Assembly: GCA_034190295.1 (NCBI GenBank)
Contig: JAXHSW010000010.1
Location: 21,771-85,770, forward strand
DNA: 64,000 nt
Reading direction: 5' to 3'
Origin: Okeania sp034190295
GTDB taxonomy: Bacteria > Cyanobacteriota > Cyanobacteriia > Cyanobacteriales > Microcoleaceae
This document shows, one piece after another, positions 8,756 to 18,375 of this stretch. The position numbers and the translations under genes are program-made. The notes under the pieces were generated by a model. That model was not told the origin of the DNA and did no database searches. It worked only from the letters and a program-made list of their open reading frames with translations. Within the stretch, counting starts at the first letter, position 1. Every line of letters starts with the position of its first letter.

Positions 8756-9967
8756 ATGACTATCTCAACTCCCAACACCCCTAAACACAAGAAAGCTAAA
8801 GCACTCAGACCAGGTGCCCGTCGCCCTGCAAAGGAACTCTGTAGCGAATGTGGTTTGTGCGACACATATTACATCCATTATGTCAAGGATGCTTGTGCAT
8901 TTCTTAATCAACAATTTGACAACCTCGAACAAGAAACTCACGGACGCACCCGCAACCTAGATAATGAAAATGAGACTTATTTCGGCGTTCATCAAGATAT
9001 GATGGCAGCTAGGAAAAAACAACCTATTGAGGGCGCACAATGGACTGGTATTGTGAGTACGATCGCCTGTGAAATGTTGAATCAAGGTATTGTGGAAGGT
9101 GTGGTCTGCGTGCAAAATACTAAGGAAGACCGCTTTCAACCGATGCCAGTTATTGCTCGTACTCCAGAGGAAGTATTGGCAGCAAAAGTTAATAAACCGA
9201 CTCTTTCTCCTAATCTTTCGGTATTAGAAGAAATTGAAAATTCTGGCATGAAAAAACTGTTAGTAATTGGGGTTGGTTGTCAGATTCAAGCATTACGAAC
9301 AGTGGAAAAACAATTAGGTTTAGAAAAGCTCTATGTTTTGGGAACTCCCTGTGTGGATAATGTCACAAGAGAGGGTTTGCAAAAGTTCTTAGATACTACG
9401 AGTAAGTCTCCAGAAACTGTGGTGCATTATGAATTTATGCAAGACTTTCGAGTACATTTTAAACATGAGGATGGGTCGATAGAAAAAGTACCATTTTTTG
9501 GGTTAAATACTAAGAAATTAAAAGATGTTTTTGCTCCTTCTTGTATGAGTTGTTTTGACTATGTAAATGGTTTGGCAGATTTGGTAGTTGGATATATGGG
9601 AGCGCCTTTTGGTTGGCAGTGGATTACTGTTAGGAATGAGACAGGAAAAGAAATGTTAGATTTGGTGATGAATCAGTTAGATACTCAACCTGTAATGTCT
9701 CAGGGAGATAGAAAAAATGCTGTTCAACAAAGTATTCCGGCTTACGACCAAGCTGTAACTTTGCCAATGTGGGCTGCTAAATTAATGGGAGTTGTTATTG
9801 AAAAAATTGGTCCTAAAGGTTTGGAATATGGGCGGTTTTCTATTGACTCTCATTTCACTCGTAATTATCTTTATGTGAAGCGGAATTATCCAGAAAAATT
9901 AGAGGCTCATGTACCGGAATTTGCTAAGAAAATTGTAGGGCAATATAAGTTGCCGGGTAAGCATTAA
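8756..9967 (+). CDS. bciB: F420H2-dehydrogenase beta-subunit family; 8-vinyl (proto)chlorophyllide reductase, BciB/Slr1923 type
   Basis: 403 residues, the usual length for the cyanobacterial Slr1923 group. The CSECGLC motif at about 29-35 and further cysteines (GVGCQIQAL, GTPCVDN, PSCMSCFDYVNGLADL) are the Fe-S ligands of the FrhB/FpoF-like fold. Known of the family: these ferredoxin-type divinyl reductases convert divinyl to monovinyl chlorophyllide precursors. Start chosen at the ATG at 8756; the ribosome-binding site is weak. It is monocistronic and flanked by repeats. The assignment rests on strong similarity to the cyanobacterial orthologue rather than to the archaeal enzymes. Confidence 0.88.
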   Translation: MTISTPNTPKHKKAKALRPGARRPAKELCSECGLCDTYYIHYVKDACAFLNQQFDNLEQETHGRTRNLDNENETYFGVHQDMMAARKKQPIEGAQWTGIVSTIACEMLNQGIVEGVVCVQNTKEDRFQPMPVIARTPEEVLAAKVNKPTLSPNLSVLEEIENSGMKKLLVIGVGCQIQALRTVEKQLGLEKLYVLGTPCVDNVTREGLQKFLDTTSKSPETVVHYEFMQDFRVHFKHEDGSIEKVPFFGLNTKKLKDVFAPSCMSCFDYVNGLADLVVGYMGAPFGWQWITVRNETGKEMLDLVMNQLDTQPVMSQGDRKNAVQQSIPAYDQAVTLPMWAAKLMGVVIEKIGPKGLEYGRFSIDSHFTRNYLYVKRNYPEKLEAHVPEFAKKIVGQYKLPGKH

Positions 9968-10452
9968 GCATTCAGCTATTAGCTATCAGCTATTAATTTT
10001 GGGTCTGCGTAAAAGCAACCTTTGAAATTGAGAAAGAAGAAAAAGTTACTGCCATGCATCCCCTGACTAAACCTGAGAAGTAATTATTCATTACTAATTG
10101 CTGATAGCTGATAGCTGACTGCTAATAGCTGTTTGCGCAGCAGTCAGACCGAAATGCTTACGTTGCCGGAATAATTTTTTTCCCAACTCCTACTTTTAGT
10201 AGGTGGTAGATCGGTTTAAGCGATCGCTTATTTATCAAAATTGTTGACGTAACCGCTCAATAATCCGGGGTCATTTCAGTTATCAGTTATCAGTTATCAG
10301 TACCGACCACTAAAGCCGGAGGCTTGAAATATTGAACTGAATATTTTTTCATCGGACCTCATTTTTTGGTAAATCGGTAAATAGCAAGCCTCAAATGGCG
10401 TAAAAACGTTTCAATACTGGTAGTCTACCCCAATTTATTGAGCGGATACCTA
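9968..10452. other. Gene-free stretch with short tandem repeats
   Basis: AGCTATCAGCT-type and AGTTATCAGTT-type heptamer repeats (9968-10000, 10100-10135, 10275-10300) and one HIP1 site at about 10220. No gene seen. Confidence 0.6.
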
Positions 10453-10481
10453 TTGACAATCTGGGGAGGAAGAGGTAAAGT
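10453..10481 (+). promoter_or_regulatory. Predicted sigma-70-type promoter of the DUF1778 gene
   Basis: TTGACA at 10453-10458, a 17-base spacer, then TAAAGT at 10476-10481, about 40 bases before the start codon. The -35 is a perfect consensus and the -10 keeps four of six bases. Confidence 0.5.
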
Positions 10482-10521
10482 ATAGAAATTGTTTCAAAAA
10501 TTGTTAAATAGGTGAAGTCTT

Positions 10522-10788
10522 ATGTCAGCAACGACCAATACTAAGAAAACAACCATAACTTTAACTCTGGAACCAGAACAAAAAGAACTTTTAGAGCAGG
10601 CGGCTGCTTTGAGAGGTTTGACTGTAAGCGAATATTTGCTACAAATTGCTTTAGATGCTGCGAGTGAGGAAACAACAGAACCAGAAGTTATTGTAGCGAG
10701 CGATCGCGACTGGGAAATAATAGAATCGGCAATTTTGAATTCACCCGCTGCTAACGAAGCTTTGAAGGCAGCAATTAACCAGTATTAG
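10522..10788 (+). CDS. DUF1778 (TacA-like) antitoxin, no GNAT toxin beside it
   Basis: 88 residues. ITLTLEPEQKELLEQAAALRGLTVSEYLL is the ribbon-helix-helix DNA-binding part; the C-terminal region (RDWEIIESAILNSPAANEALKAAI) is the toxin-binding tail typical of DUF1778. These antitoxins usually sit just upstream of a GNAT acetyltransferase toxin that acetylates charged tRNA. Here the downstream DNA turns into repeats within about 30 bases and no GNAT gene is visible. An AGGTGA ribosome-binding site precedes the ATG. Confidence 0.85.
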   Translation: MSATTNTKKTTITLTLEPEQKELLEQAAALRGLTVSEYLLQIALDAASEETTEPEVIVASDRDWEIIESAILNSPAANEALKAAINQY

Positions 10789-10843
10789 CAAGAGTATGGA
10801 AAGTGGTAGGTTTTAACGCGCGTCAGAAGTCTGCAAGTCAGTA

Positions 10844-11225
10844 GGGGCGTTAACGTTTGCGGTAGCATTCCGATAGGAAAGTTATGCGCAAGCTTTCGGC
10901 CGAAAGCTTGCGCATACTTCGTAACGACCGTACAGAAGTTAACCCACCCCTAACCCCTCCCAGGAGGGGAAATAGAGGATTTGAGAAAAGCTCAAAAATA
11001 TTCCGCCAGTCAAGGCGGGGTTGCGCGACCCATGTTATTTTGATAAATAGAACATCAATAATCGCGATCGCAGAGCGATTAAGCTGCCACACTTGCTGTG
11101 AATGGGGCGAATCGGTAGAGCAATAACTATTGGACAATAGATAAATAGAACATCAATAATCGCGATCGCAGAGCGATTAAGCTGCGGAATGGATGTTAAG
11201 AACGCTACTTTCATGCAACAAAGCC
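10844..11225. repeat. Family-A right half with a nested family-D copy
   Basis: The right end TACTTTCATGCAACAAAGCC stops at 11225. No matching left end is present, so this is a one-ended remnant. It contains a family-D repeat (10938-11043), a duplicated segment containing CATCAATAATCGCGATCGC, a palindrome around AGCTTTCGGCCGAAAGCT (about 10889-10906) and one ACTATTGGACAATAG unit. Confidence 0.65.
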
Positions 11226-11247
11226 ACTGATAACTGATAACTGAAAC

Positions 11248-12579
11248 CTAACTCTCCATCTGCGAGATAATCTGCAAACTCATTTCATCAGATAACTCCC
11301 CTTGACGATTTTCATTGACAACTTGCTGCAAAAATGTTCGATAGTTCTTCTGAACTTTCTGAGTAAGAGGATGCTCTTCTCCTAGTTGTACAATACAAAT
11401 AGTCACAGCTTCCACATACATTGGTTCCGCTTCGGTGTATCGCCCGAGTGAGTTGTAGAGTTCTGCCAAATTATTGAGACAGGTGGCAATATCTGGATGT
11501 GCTGACCCTAGCAATTGCTTTCTCATTTCCAATCCTTCCACATACATTGGTTCAGCTTCGGTGTATCGCCCGAGTGAGTTGTAGAGTTCTGCCAAATTAT
11601 TGAGACTGGTGGCAATAGATGGATGTACTGACCCTAGCAGTTGCTTTTTCATTTCCAATGCTTCCACATACATTGGTTCTGCTTCGGTGTATCGCCCGAG
11701 TGAGTTGTAGAGTTCTGCCAAATTATTGAGACTGGTGGCAATAGATGGATGTACTGACCCTAGCAGTTGCTTTTTCATTTCCAAAGCGTCTTTATACAAA
11801 GGTTCTGCTTCGGTGTATCGCCCGAGTGAGTTGTAGAGTTCTGCCAAATTATTGAGACTGGTGGCAATATCTGGATGTGTTGACCCTAGCAGTTGCTTTC
11901 TCATTTCCAAAGCGTCTTTATACAAAGGTTCTGCTTCGGTGTATCGCCCGAGTGAGTGGTAGAGATATGCCAAATTATTGAGACTGGTGGCAATAGATGG
12001 ATGTGCTGACCCTAGCAATTGCTTACTCATTTCCAAAGCGTCTTTATACAAAGGTTCAGCTTCGGTATATCGCCCTTGGGAATAGTAGAGACCTGCCAAA
12101 TTATTGAGACTGGATGCAATATCTGGATGTGCTGACCCTAGCAATTGCTTACTCATTTCCAAAGCGTCTTTATACAAAGGTTCTGCTTCGGTGTATCGCC
12201 CGAGTGAGTTGTAGAGTTCTGCCAAATTATTGAGACTGGTGGCAATAGATGGATGTACTGACCCTAGCAGTTGCTTTTTCATTTCCAATGCTTCCACATA
12301 CATTGGTTCTGCTTCGGTGTATCGCCCGAGTGAGTGGTAGAGACTTGCCAAATTATTGAGACTGGATGCAATATCTGGATGTGCTGACCCGAGCAATTGC
12401 TTTCTCATTTCCAATCCTTCCACATACATTGGTTCAGCTTCGGTGTATCGCCCGAGTGAGTTGTAGAGTTCTGCCAAATTATTGAGACTGGAGGCAATAT
12501 CTGGATGTGCTGACCCGAGCAATTGCTTTCTCATTTCTAAAGCGTCTTTATACAAAGGTTCAGCATTTACCAACGCCAT
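11248..12579 (-). CDS. Kinesin-light-chain-type TPR repeat protein, N-terminus lost
   Basis: 443 residues made of nine 42-residue TPR_12/TPR_10 repeats (pattern YTEAEPLYKDALEMRKQLLG, then HPDIASSLNNLAELYNSLGR) plus a degenerate tenth and a short acidic tail. The apparent start MALVNAEPLYKDAL enters the first repeat at once; family proteins usually begin with an NB-ARC, CHAT or other effector domain. Upstream of the ATG the DNA becomes the 336-bp tandem repeat, whose CCAACGCCAT supplies the start codon. I infer that the 5' part was lost at that boundary. The repeats are nearly identical in DNA, so copy number may be unstable. Confidence 0.75.
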   Translation of the reverse strand: MALVNAEPLYKDALEMRKQLLGSAHPDIASSLNNLAELYNSLGRYTEAEPMYVEGLEMRKQLLGSAHPDIASSLNNLASLYHSLGRYTEAEPMYVEALEMKKQLLGSVHPSIATSLNNLAELYNSLGRYTEAEPLYKDALEMSKQLLGSAHPDIASSLNNLAGLYYSQGRYTEAEPLYKDALEMSKQLLGSAHPSIATSLNNLAYLYHSLGRYTEAEPLYKDALEMRKQLLGSTHPDIATSLNNLAELYNSLGRYTEAEPLYKDALEMKKQLLGSVHPSIATSLNNLAELYNSLGRYTEAEPMYVEALEMKKQLLGSVHPSIATSLNNLAELYNSLGRYTEAEPMYVEGLEMRKQLLGSAHPDIATCLNNLAELYNSLGRYTEAEPMYVEAVTICIVQLGEEHPLTQKVQKNYRTFLQQVVNENRQGELSDEMSLQIISQMES

Positions 12580-13926
12580 TTATTGGGCTAAAGCCCAACT
12601 ACGAGCAGTTTGTTTGTAGTTTTGCTCTATCCCTAATACAGAAAGTATGGAGTAGTTAAATAACGAACAAGATATGTTTACTTCATACAAATAATTGCTA
12701 AAAACATTACTGAACCATTATTATTACTTAATTACTGAAGTCTTCAATAAGTAAAGCATCTTTTTGAGGAATTGGTATCAGACAAGTATTTATTGGGCGT
12801 TGGTAATTGGTAAGATTATTTTCTAAGAACGGTAATAGCTATCACTTACTTTGGTAAAATATTTATCAGAAACAGATTACTCTTAAAGTTTCATCTCTTG
12901 ATTTACCAACGCCATTTATTGGGCTAAAGCCCAACTACAAACAAACTGCTCGTAGTTTTGCTCTATCCCTAATACAGAAAGTATGGAGTAGTTAAAGAAC
13001 GGACAAGATATGTTTACTTCATACAAATAATTGCTAAAAACATTACTGAACCATTATTATTATTTAATGACTGAAGTCTTCAATAAGTAGAGCATCTTTT
13101 TGAGGAATTGGTATCAGACAAGTATTTATTGGGCGTTGGTAATTGGTAAGATTATTTTCTAAGAACGGTAATACCTATCACTTACTTTGGTAAAATATTT
13201 ATCAGAAACAGATTACTCTTAAAGTTTCATCTCTTGATTTACCAACGCCATTTATTGGGCTAAAGCCCAACTACGAGCAGTTTGTTTGTAGTTGGGCTTT
13301 AGCCCTAATACAGAAAGTATGGAGTAGTTAAATAACGGACAAGATATGTTTACTTCATACAAATAATTGCTAAAAACATTACTGAACCATTATTATTATT
13401 TAATGACTGAAGTCTTCAATAAGTAGAGCATCTTTTTGAGGAATTGGTATCAGACAAGTNNNNNNNNNNNNNNNNNNNNNNNNNNNNNNNNNNNNNNNNN
13501 NNNNNNNNNNNNNNNNNNNNNNNNNNNNNNNNNNNNNNNNNNNNNNNNNNNNNNNNNNNTGCTAAAAACATTACTGAACCATTATTATTATTTAATGACT
13601 GAAGTCTTCAATAAGTAGAGCATCTTTTTGAGGAATTGGTATCAGACAAGTATTTATTGGGCGTTGGTAATTGGTAAGATGATTTTCTACTAGGGGTAAT
13701 ATCATGTCCGGTTGAACAGTTATAAATAAATAACGACGGAGTCCTCAGGAGGGAAGAAGGAAGAAGGAAGAAGAAGAACAGGAAAAGAAGGAGAAAGTTT
13801 TTTTATCGCGCTCTTATCCGGACATGATATAATACCCATCACTTACTTTGGTAAAATATTTAGAGGTATCACAAACAGATTACTCTTAAAGTTTCATCTC
13901 TTGATTTACTAACGCTATTTATCGGG
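12565..13926. repeat. 336-bp direct tandem repeat array, with gap and a family-B insertion
   Basis: Units begin ATTTACCAACGCC at 12565, 12901 and 13237, giving a 336-bp period; a further unit is interrupted by 100 N (13460-13559) and ends near 13926. Each unit has a GGGCTAAAGCCC palindrome and a GTATCAGACAAGTATTTATTGGG segment. No convincing ORF exists in the unit. The last unit carries a family-B element (13700-13829) absent from the first two. The array runs from the truncated TPR gene into the 3' end of cobT. Confidence 0.9.
13700..13829. mobile_element. Family-B element with an empty site in neighbouring repeat units
   Basis: Ends TATCATGTCCGG and CCGGACATGATA, flanked by TAA at 13697-13699 and 13830-13832. 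The same unit position without the element reads GGTAATAGCTATCACTTAC near 12851 and GGTAATACCTATCACTTAC near 13168, so the pre-insertion sequence is directly visible and only TAA is duplicated. Confidence 0.95.
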
Positions 13927-15024
13927 CTAAAGCCCTACTACAAACAAATCTTCAACAGCTTGAAGCAACTGAACTTGACTCCAATTCCTATATAAATGAG
14001 CCGCGATCGCACATCCTCCACAACCCACACCTTCTTTAACATATCCCTGTTCATAAGCTTGTAGTTGAGGATAACAAGACTCAGCAAAACTAAGTTGTGT
14101 TGCTATCAAAGGCACAACACCAATTTCTCTAGCCAACCCCACAGTATCCCCTGTCGGGTCTTCAGCAACCCATCGAGTTGTTCCCACCACAATATTCTCA
14201 GGTAGCCAAGATATAGAATATTTTGCAGCTAATGCTTGCATCAAAGCATAAACAGCTAACATTTGTGTACCACCAGCTAACATCACCCCTACTTTGAGAC
14301 TTGCTGTCATTGCCATTCCTGCTACTACTATTTGCATCGGGTCTCCCACTGCAGCGACCAATTTTAGGGGTTCTGAAAGCGGAGGTACAGAATTAAAACC
14401 AGAAACTTGTAAACCCTCTTGCACCACAGCCAACTTTTGAGCATGATTACATTGAGGATGACTGCTATTAACTTTACCCGCAGCAGCAATACCTAAACCC
14501 AATAAAATTGCTAAAGCTGTAGTTGTACCTCCAACCACACATTCTCCTAATATTAAATAGCTATCTTTTGCTTCAGCAGCTAACTTATATCCCCAACTCT
14601 TGCCAACTTCCAGTAAATGTTCAACAGTTGCCATATCTAAAGCATGACCAGAAGTTAAACAACGAGCTGGAGTACCTCCCAAATCAATTGTTGGTACAGT
14701 AGGTTGATGAGTTAAACCAGCATTAAATAAGTAGAGAGGAATATTGAGAGCATTAATAATTGCTTTTGTGATTAAAACTGGAGAAGCACCAGCATCAAGA
14801 GGTGGTAATGGATATTTGGGTTGTGGTTGAAAACCATTATATAAAAATTCTACATCTGCCAAACAAGTATATTGGCGGTCTTTTGGAGTCGCCCCTGCTG
14901 CAGAAATTCCCGGTATTAGACCTGTATCTGTAAATCCTAATATACAGCCAAAAATTGGTTGGCGTCTCCGATACTTTTCCAGCCAATTTTTTCCCTGTTG
15001 CACTTGAGTATAAACACGAATCAT
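13927..15024 (-). CDS. cobT: Nicotinate mononucleotide-dependent phosphoribosyltransferase, CobT/TIGR00303 type
   Basis: 365 residues with the cyanobacterial/archaeal TIGR00303 signature: AVGDPMQIVVAGMAM, VMLAGGTQMLAVYAL, and GVGCGGCAIAAHLY near the C-terminus. The enzyme activates the lower-ligand base of cobamides by forming its alpha-ribotide. In cyanobacteria the cobamide is usually pseudocobalamin, so adenine is the likely base (inference). The C-terminal codons overlap the edge of the 336-bp tandem repeat. No cobalamin riboswitch is visible upstream. It relates functionally to the B12-dependent methionine synthase fragment at 48.6 kb. Confidence 0.88.
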   Translation of the reverse strand: MIRVYTQVQQGKNWLEKYRRRQPIFGCILGFTDTGLIPGISAAGATPKDRQYTCLADVEFLYNGFQPQPKYPLPPLDAGASPVLITKAIINALNIPLYLFNAGLTHQPTVPTIDLGGTPARCLTSGHALDMATVEHLLEVGKSWGYKLAAEAKDSYLILGECVVGGTTTALAILLGLGIAAAGKVNSSHPQCNHAQKLAVVQEGLQVSGFNSVPPLSEPLKLVAAVGDPMQIVVAGMAMTASLKVGVMLAGGTQMLAVYALMQALAAKYSISWLPENIVVGTTRWVAEDPTGDTVGLAREIGVVPLIATQLSFAESCYPQLQAYEQGYVKEGVGCGGCAIAAHLYRNWSQVQLLQAVEDLFVVGL

Positions 15025-15096
15025 TATTAATATTGAATAAATTTAGGTAATAGACTATTTGGCATTGCTGAGGAGCCGGATGAATATAAGTGGTAA

Positions 15097-15773
15097 TATC
15101 ATGTCCGGTTGAATAGTTATAGAACCCATTTGATATCTATATAATTATGGTAGTCAAGTCTTTTCGCGCATCAATTTTGATTTGAGGAAAATTCAGTTGA
15201 AGGAGTGTTGAATTTTTTGTATTATTTCTCCCCACATCTTCCTTTTTCCTTCTTCCCCTCCCAGGAGGGGTTATATAGAATCCGGTTATACAGTATATGT
15301 TTATAATTCTATCCACACTTCAATATTAAATCCCCCATCTCCCCATCTCCCCATCTCCCCATCTCCCCATCTCCCCATCCCCCCATCTCCCCATCTCCCC
15401 ATCTCCCCATCTAATATAATAAGTATTCAACCGGATTCTATATTAGGGGTGGGTTGTCTCCTGTCTCCTGTCTCCTGACTCCTAGCTAGAAAAACTTAAT
15501 ATTTATGAAGATACGATCGGGGCTTCTATAAATAAACTACTCAGAATTCAGCAATTCTGCAATTTCCTACGGAATGCTCCGCAAACAGAATTTCCTACGG
15601 AATGCTACGCAAACAGGAGGGAAGAAAGAAGAAAAGAAGGAGAAATTTTTTTTATCACTAATTATCCGGACACGATCGGGACTTACGCAAATTGACTTTT
15701 TAACCACTATCTGTAGGGGTAAATAGTATTCGCCCTCCCCATAAGTAGAGTCTCTGCGTAAGTCCTGATGATA
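15097..15773. mobile_element. Composite family-B element carrying a copy of hicB upstream DNA
   Basis: Left end TATCATGTCCGGTTGAATAG at 15097; right end completed at 15773 after a nested family-F element. TAA flanks both sides (15094-15096, 15774-15776). Directly after the left end, 15119-15240 repeats the hicB start region (AACCCATTTGATATCTATA). Next come an element with ends ATAGAATCCGG / CCGGATTCTAT around a CCCATCTC octamer array (about 15270-15445), two small dispersed repeats (15566-15616) and purine-rich DNA. A short ORF at 15567-15983 is not credible. Confidence 0.75.
15677..15767. mobile_element. Family-F element nested in the right end of a family-B element
   Basis: Ends CGGGACTTACGCA and TGCGTAAGTCCTG; flanks ACGAT (15672-15676) and ATGAT (15768-15772). 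Restoring one ATGAT rebuilds the family-B end CCGGACATGATA exactly, so the second insertion can be read directly. Confidence 0.88.
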
Positions 15774-16505
15774 TAAGTGGGGGCAGAGATCCTGCCTGTC
15801 CCTGCCAAGGAGTGAAAATATCAGGAACGGGCAAGATGCCCATTCCACAAAACTATTATAGTAGTTTTCATGTTTCATAGAATACAGAGATTTTGGCTTA
15901 AAGGGAGAAGGCAGCGAGCGGGAGCTGAGGGCAGAAGTTCTGTTGTCTACCTTTGTGAAAAGCGCTATAAAATCATCCCGCATTTATGCAACGCCGACTA
16001 TTTAGATATCTACAGAGAAGAGGGAACAGGGAACAAGGAGAAATATTTTAATATTTATGGATAACAATTGATTTGATTTTGGGGTGGTGGTGCATCGTAA
16101 TAGTTGTACATTAGACCTCTCCAAAAAAGATATAGATTTTTTGCAGGAGTAGGCAACAGCTCATCTGCTCCGAAAGGCAACAGGTAAGATATTTTCACAG
16201 AAATTGGCAGGAAAAATGATTTTTTAGGGTAAATTTTTATTTCTTTAACTGCTCTAATTAAAAGGTTAATTTATTTTCTGGAGATGTCTATTGTCAGGAC
16301 TTACGCACGAGGCACAAAAAACTAGGATTTGAGATTGCTTCCCTGTCGGTCGCAATGACGGAAATACCTTCTACTGCGTAAGTCCTAATTGTAATTATGT
16401 TAGTTACCAGGCACGGTAGTGGGAGCATCTTGCTCCCTCGCTAGACCTACCACCTACCACCTACCACCTAACACCTACCACCTAACATCTAACACCTAAA
16501 ATCTA
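15774..16505. other. Gene-free stretch with a dispersed repeat and CACCTAC tandem repeats
   Basis: 15808-15855 is a dispersed repeat containing CAGGAACGGGCAAGATGCCC, also at 33845-33895 and reversed over the larC 3' end. A family-F element lies at 16295-16387 and ACCTACC-type tandem repeats at 16448-16500. No gene seen. Confidence 0.65.
16295..16387. mobile_element. Family-F element
   Basis: Ends CAGGACTTACGCA and TGCGTAAGTCCTA, flanked by perfect 5-bp duplications ATTGT at 16290-16294 and 16388-16392. Confidence 0.9.
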
Positions 16506-17165
16506 CTACTCATAATCAAGCAAAACTCTTACCCATTTAGGAGGTCTAGGAATAGGGTTGCCGATCCGGTCTAGTAATAATAAAGCTACCAAATGTACAA
16601 CAAATAAATACACAACATTATTCACAAGTACCATGACTAAAGCAAGTGCTTGAATTAATGGCAAACTGGGTTGAGCTAATAATCCCAATTTGATAAATAT
16701 CCATTCTAGGAATTCTGTAACTTGTGTAGTTAAATATATCCAGAGGTCTTGTCCCAACAAAAGTGAAAGTAACCAAAATCGAAAAAAGAAACCAATAGAG
16801 CCGAGTATAGAACCTAAACCAATAGAAGTTAACCAATTTCCTCCTCGTTTCCATACCGACCCTAACATTACTCCCATCAAACCAAAAGGAATGACAAATA
16901 AAATACTACGAGTTGGTCCCATCAGCACAGATAAAAGTAATCCTGATACTGCTGCACCCATCCAAGCGGCACGGTTTCCCCATCGTAAATATAGTAAAGC
17001 AATTGGTATGGGGAAGAAAACTCTTAATAAGGGTCCCAAGGGAAAATAATAATTGATAAACCAAATTAAACTAGCTGTACTGGCCAGAAAAGCTGTTTCT
17101 ACCAGAACTATTGGTTTATCTTCTTTGCTGGTGGATGATGGCATTCGATCTGAAGTTGTTTTCAC
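16506..17165 (-). CDS. DUF2232-type multi-spanning membrane protein
   Basis: 219 residues, with about six hydrophobic segments after a short polar N-terminus (MKTTSDRMPSSTSKEDKP). The block WFINYYFPLGPLLRVFFPIPIALLYLRWG with AAWMGAAVSGLLLSVLMGP and FGLMGVMLG is typical of the cyanobacterial DUF2232 (YybS-like) family. The members' function is not established; their topology resembles ECF-transporter S-components. It ends RPPKWVRVLLDYE in the cytoplasm. It is monocistronic and flanked by repeats. Confidence 0.75.
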   Translation of the reverse strand: MKTTSDRMPSSTSKEDKPIVLVETAFLASTASLIWFINYYFPLGPLLRVFFPIPIALLYLRWGNRAAWMGAAVSGLLLSVLMGPTRSILFVIPFGLMGVMLGSVWKRGGNWLTSIGLGSILGSIGFFFRFWLLSLLLGQDLWIYLTTQVTEFLEWIFIKLGLLAQPSLPLIQALALVMVLVNNVVYLFVVHLVALLLLDRIGNPIPRPPKWVRVLLDYE

Positions 17166-17220
17166 AGAATTGGTTTGGCCTTTTAACGAAGTCAGAAGTC
17201 AGAAGTCAGAAGTCAGCAAG

Positions 17221-17327
17221 TGTACCCACCCCTAGCCCCTCCCAGGAGGGGAAGTAGGGGATTTGAGAAAAGCTCAAAAATATTGCGCCTGAAAAGGCGG
17301 GGTTTTAGACCCATGTTATTTTGATAA
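17221..17327 (+). repeat. Family-D repeat
   Basis: ACCCACCCCTAGCCCCTCC to ACCCATGTTATTTTGATAA with the GGAGGGG and CGCCTGAAAAGGCG hairpins. It is preceded by tandem AGAAGTC heptamers (17190-17215). The rest of 17330-17670 holds CTCCTGT heptamers but no gene. Confidence 0.8.
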
Positions 17328-17670
17328 ATTTTGCCTATTAAAATTTAATTTACTTCTTGGTTAAACAGCGTTGCTGATTTGATGTATGAAATTCAATTAG
17401 TGGTAAATTTTCACCCAAAATAATAGGCAGAAAAGAGGGAACACCGGAGCTGGGAACAGGGAACCCGCCCCTAACCCCTGCTGGGAGGGGAATAATTGAT
17501 AATTTATAGATAAGAATTGATTTGATTTTTAATTTTTGGAGATGTTTCATAGTGGGAATTATATCTATAGTTCTGACTCTAAAGTCACCGAAAAACTCTT
17601 TTCTGACTCCTGTCTCCTGTCTCCTGCCTCCTGTCTCCTGTGAGATAATACATTTATTCAGCAACCCCGA

Positions 17671-18375
17671 CTAAACAAGTGTACGTTCCAATGCGTGTAT
17701 GTCAGGAATACATAATGTATCGCGATCGCGTTTGATTAATGATTTTTTTTCTAACTTACTTAAGACTCTGGTAACTGTCTCTCTGGCCAACCCACTTAAA
17801 CTACTTAGCTCTCTATGAGGCAAATTAGGAATTTCTCTTCCTTGTTGAGAATCTATACCTTGCCCTTCTGCTAAAAATAGTAAAATATCTGCTACCCTAG
17901 CTTGAGCATCTGCTTCTCTTAGTCTAAGTCGTCTATTCACTTGTCGTAAACGTCTGGCCATTAATTGGGCTAATCGAATTCCTGCTGTGGGTTCAGTATG
18001 AATTAGATGAGCAAAATCTTGAGCTGGCATATTACCAATTAATGTGGGGGCTAAGGTAATTACGTCTGTAGAGCGAGGTACTTCATCCAAAGCCGCCATT
18101 TCTCCAAATAATTCGCCTTTACCTAAAATATTCAGCGTTACTTCTTTACCATCCAAATTATAGGTACGAATTTTTACCCACCCATCGAGAATGAAGTATA
18201 CAGATGTCCCCCAATCATTTTCCAGCAGGATGACTTGATTCGGTGGATGTTGACGACTGACCACATGAACGACTGCTTTTTCTAATGCTTCTTCTGGTAA
18301 ACCCTCAAAAAACGAGGTAGATAGCATTAATTCTTTAATATTTAATTGTGGGTCGCGATTATACCTTTCTTCCAT
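17671..18375 (-). CDS. Crp/Fnr-family transcription regulator, SYCRP1-like
   Basis: 234 residues. The N-terminal cyclic-nucleotide fold spans about 20-135 with LLENDWGTSVYFILDGWVKI and the phosphate-binding-cassette region GELFGEMAALDEVPRSTDV, where the R-S pair matches the cAMP-contacting residues of CRP. The C-terminal winged helix contains LPHRELSSLSGLARETVTRVLSKLEKK as recognition helix region. It resembles SYCRP1 of Synechocystis, a cAMP-responsive regulator linked to motility, more than NtcA (inference from remembered sequence). Long AT-rich upstream DNA (18376-18880) may hold its regulatory region. Confidence 0.85.
   Translation of the reverse strand: MEERYNRDPQLNIKELMLSTSFFEGLPEEALEKAVVHVVSRQHPPNQVILLENDWGTSVYFILDGWVKIRTYNLDGKEVTLNILGKGELFGEMAALDEVPRSTDVITLAPTLIGNMPAQDFAHLIHTEPTAGIRLAQLMARRLRQVNRRLRLREADAQARVADILLFLAEGQGIDSQQGREIPNLPHRELSSLSGLARETVTRVLSKLEKKSLIKRDRDTLCIPDIHALERTLV

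Noticed and set aside
15025..15100. Cobalamin riboswitch upstream of cobT
   Set aside because: The conserved B12-box sequence is not visible; the region is repeat DNA.
15567..15983. Minus-strand ORF of 138 codons
   Set aside because: It runs through small dispersed repeats, an F element and a B end; the protein is the repeat's translation.
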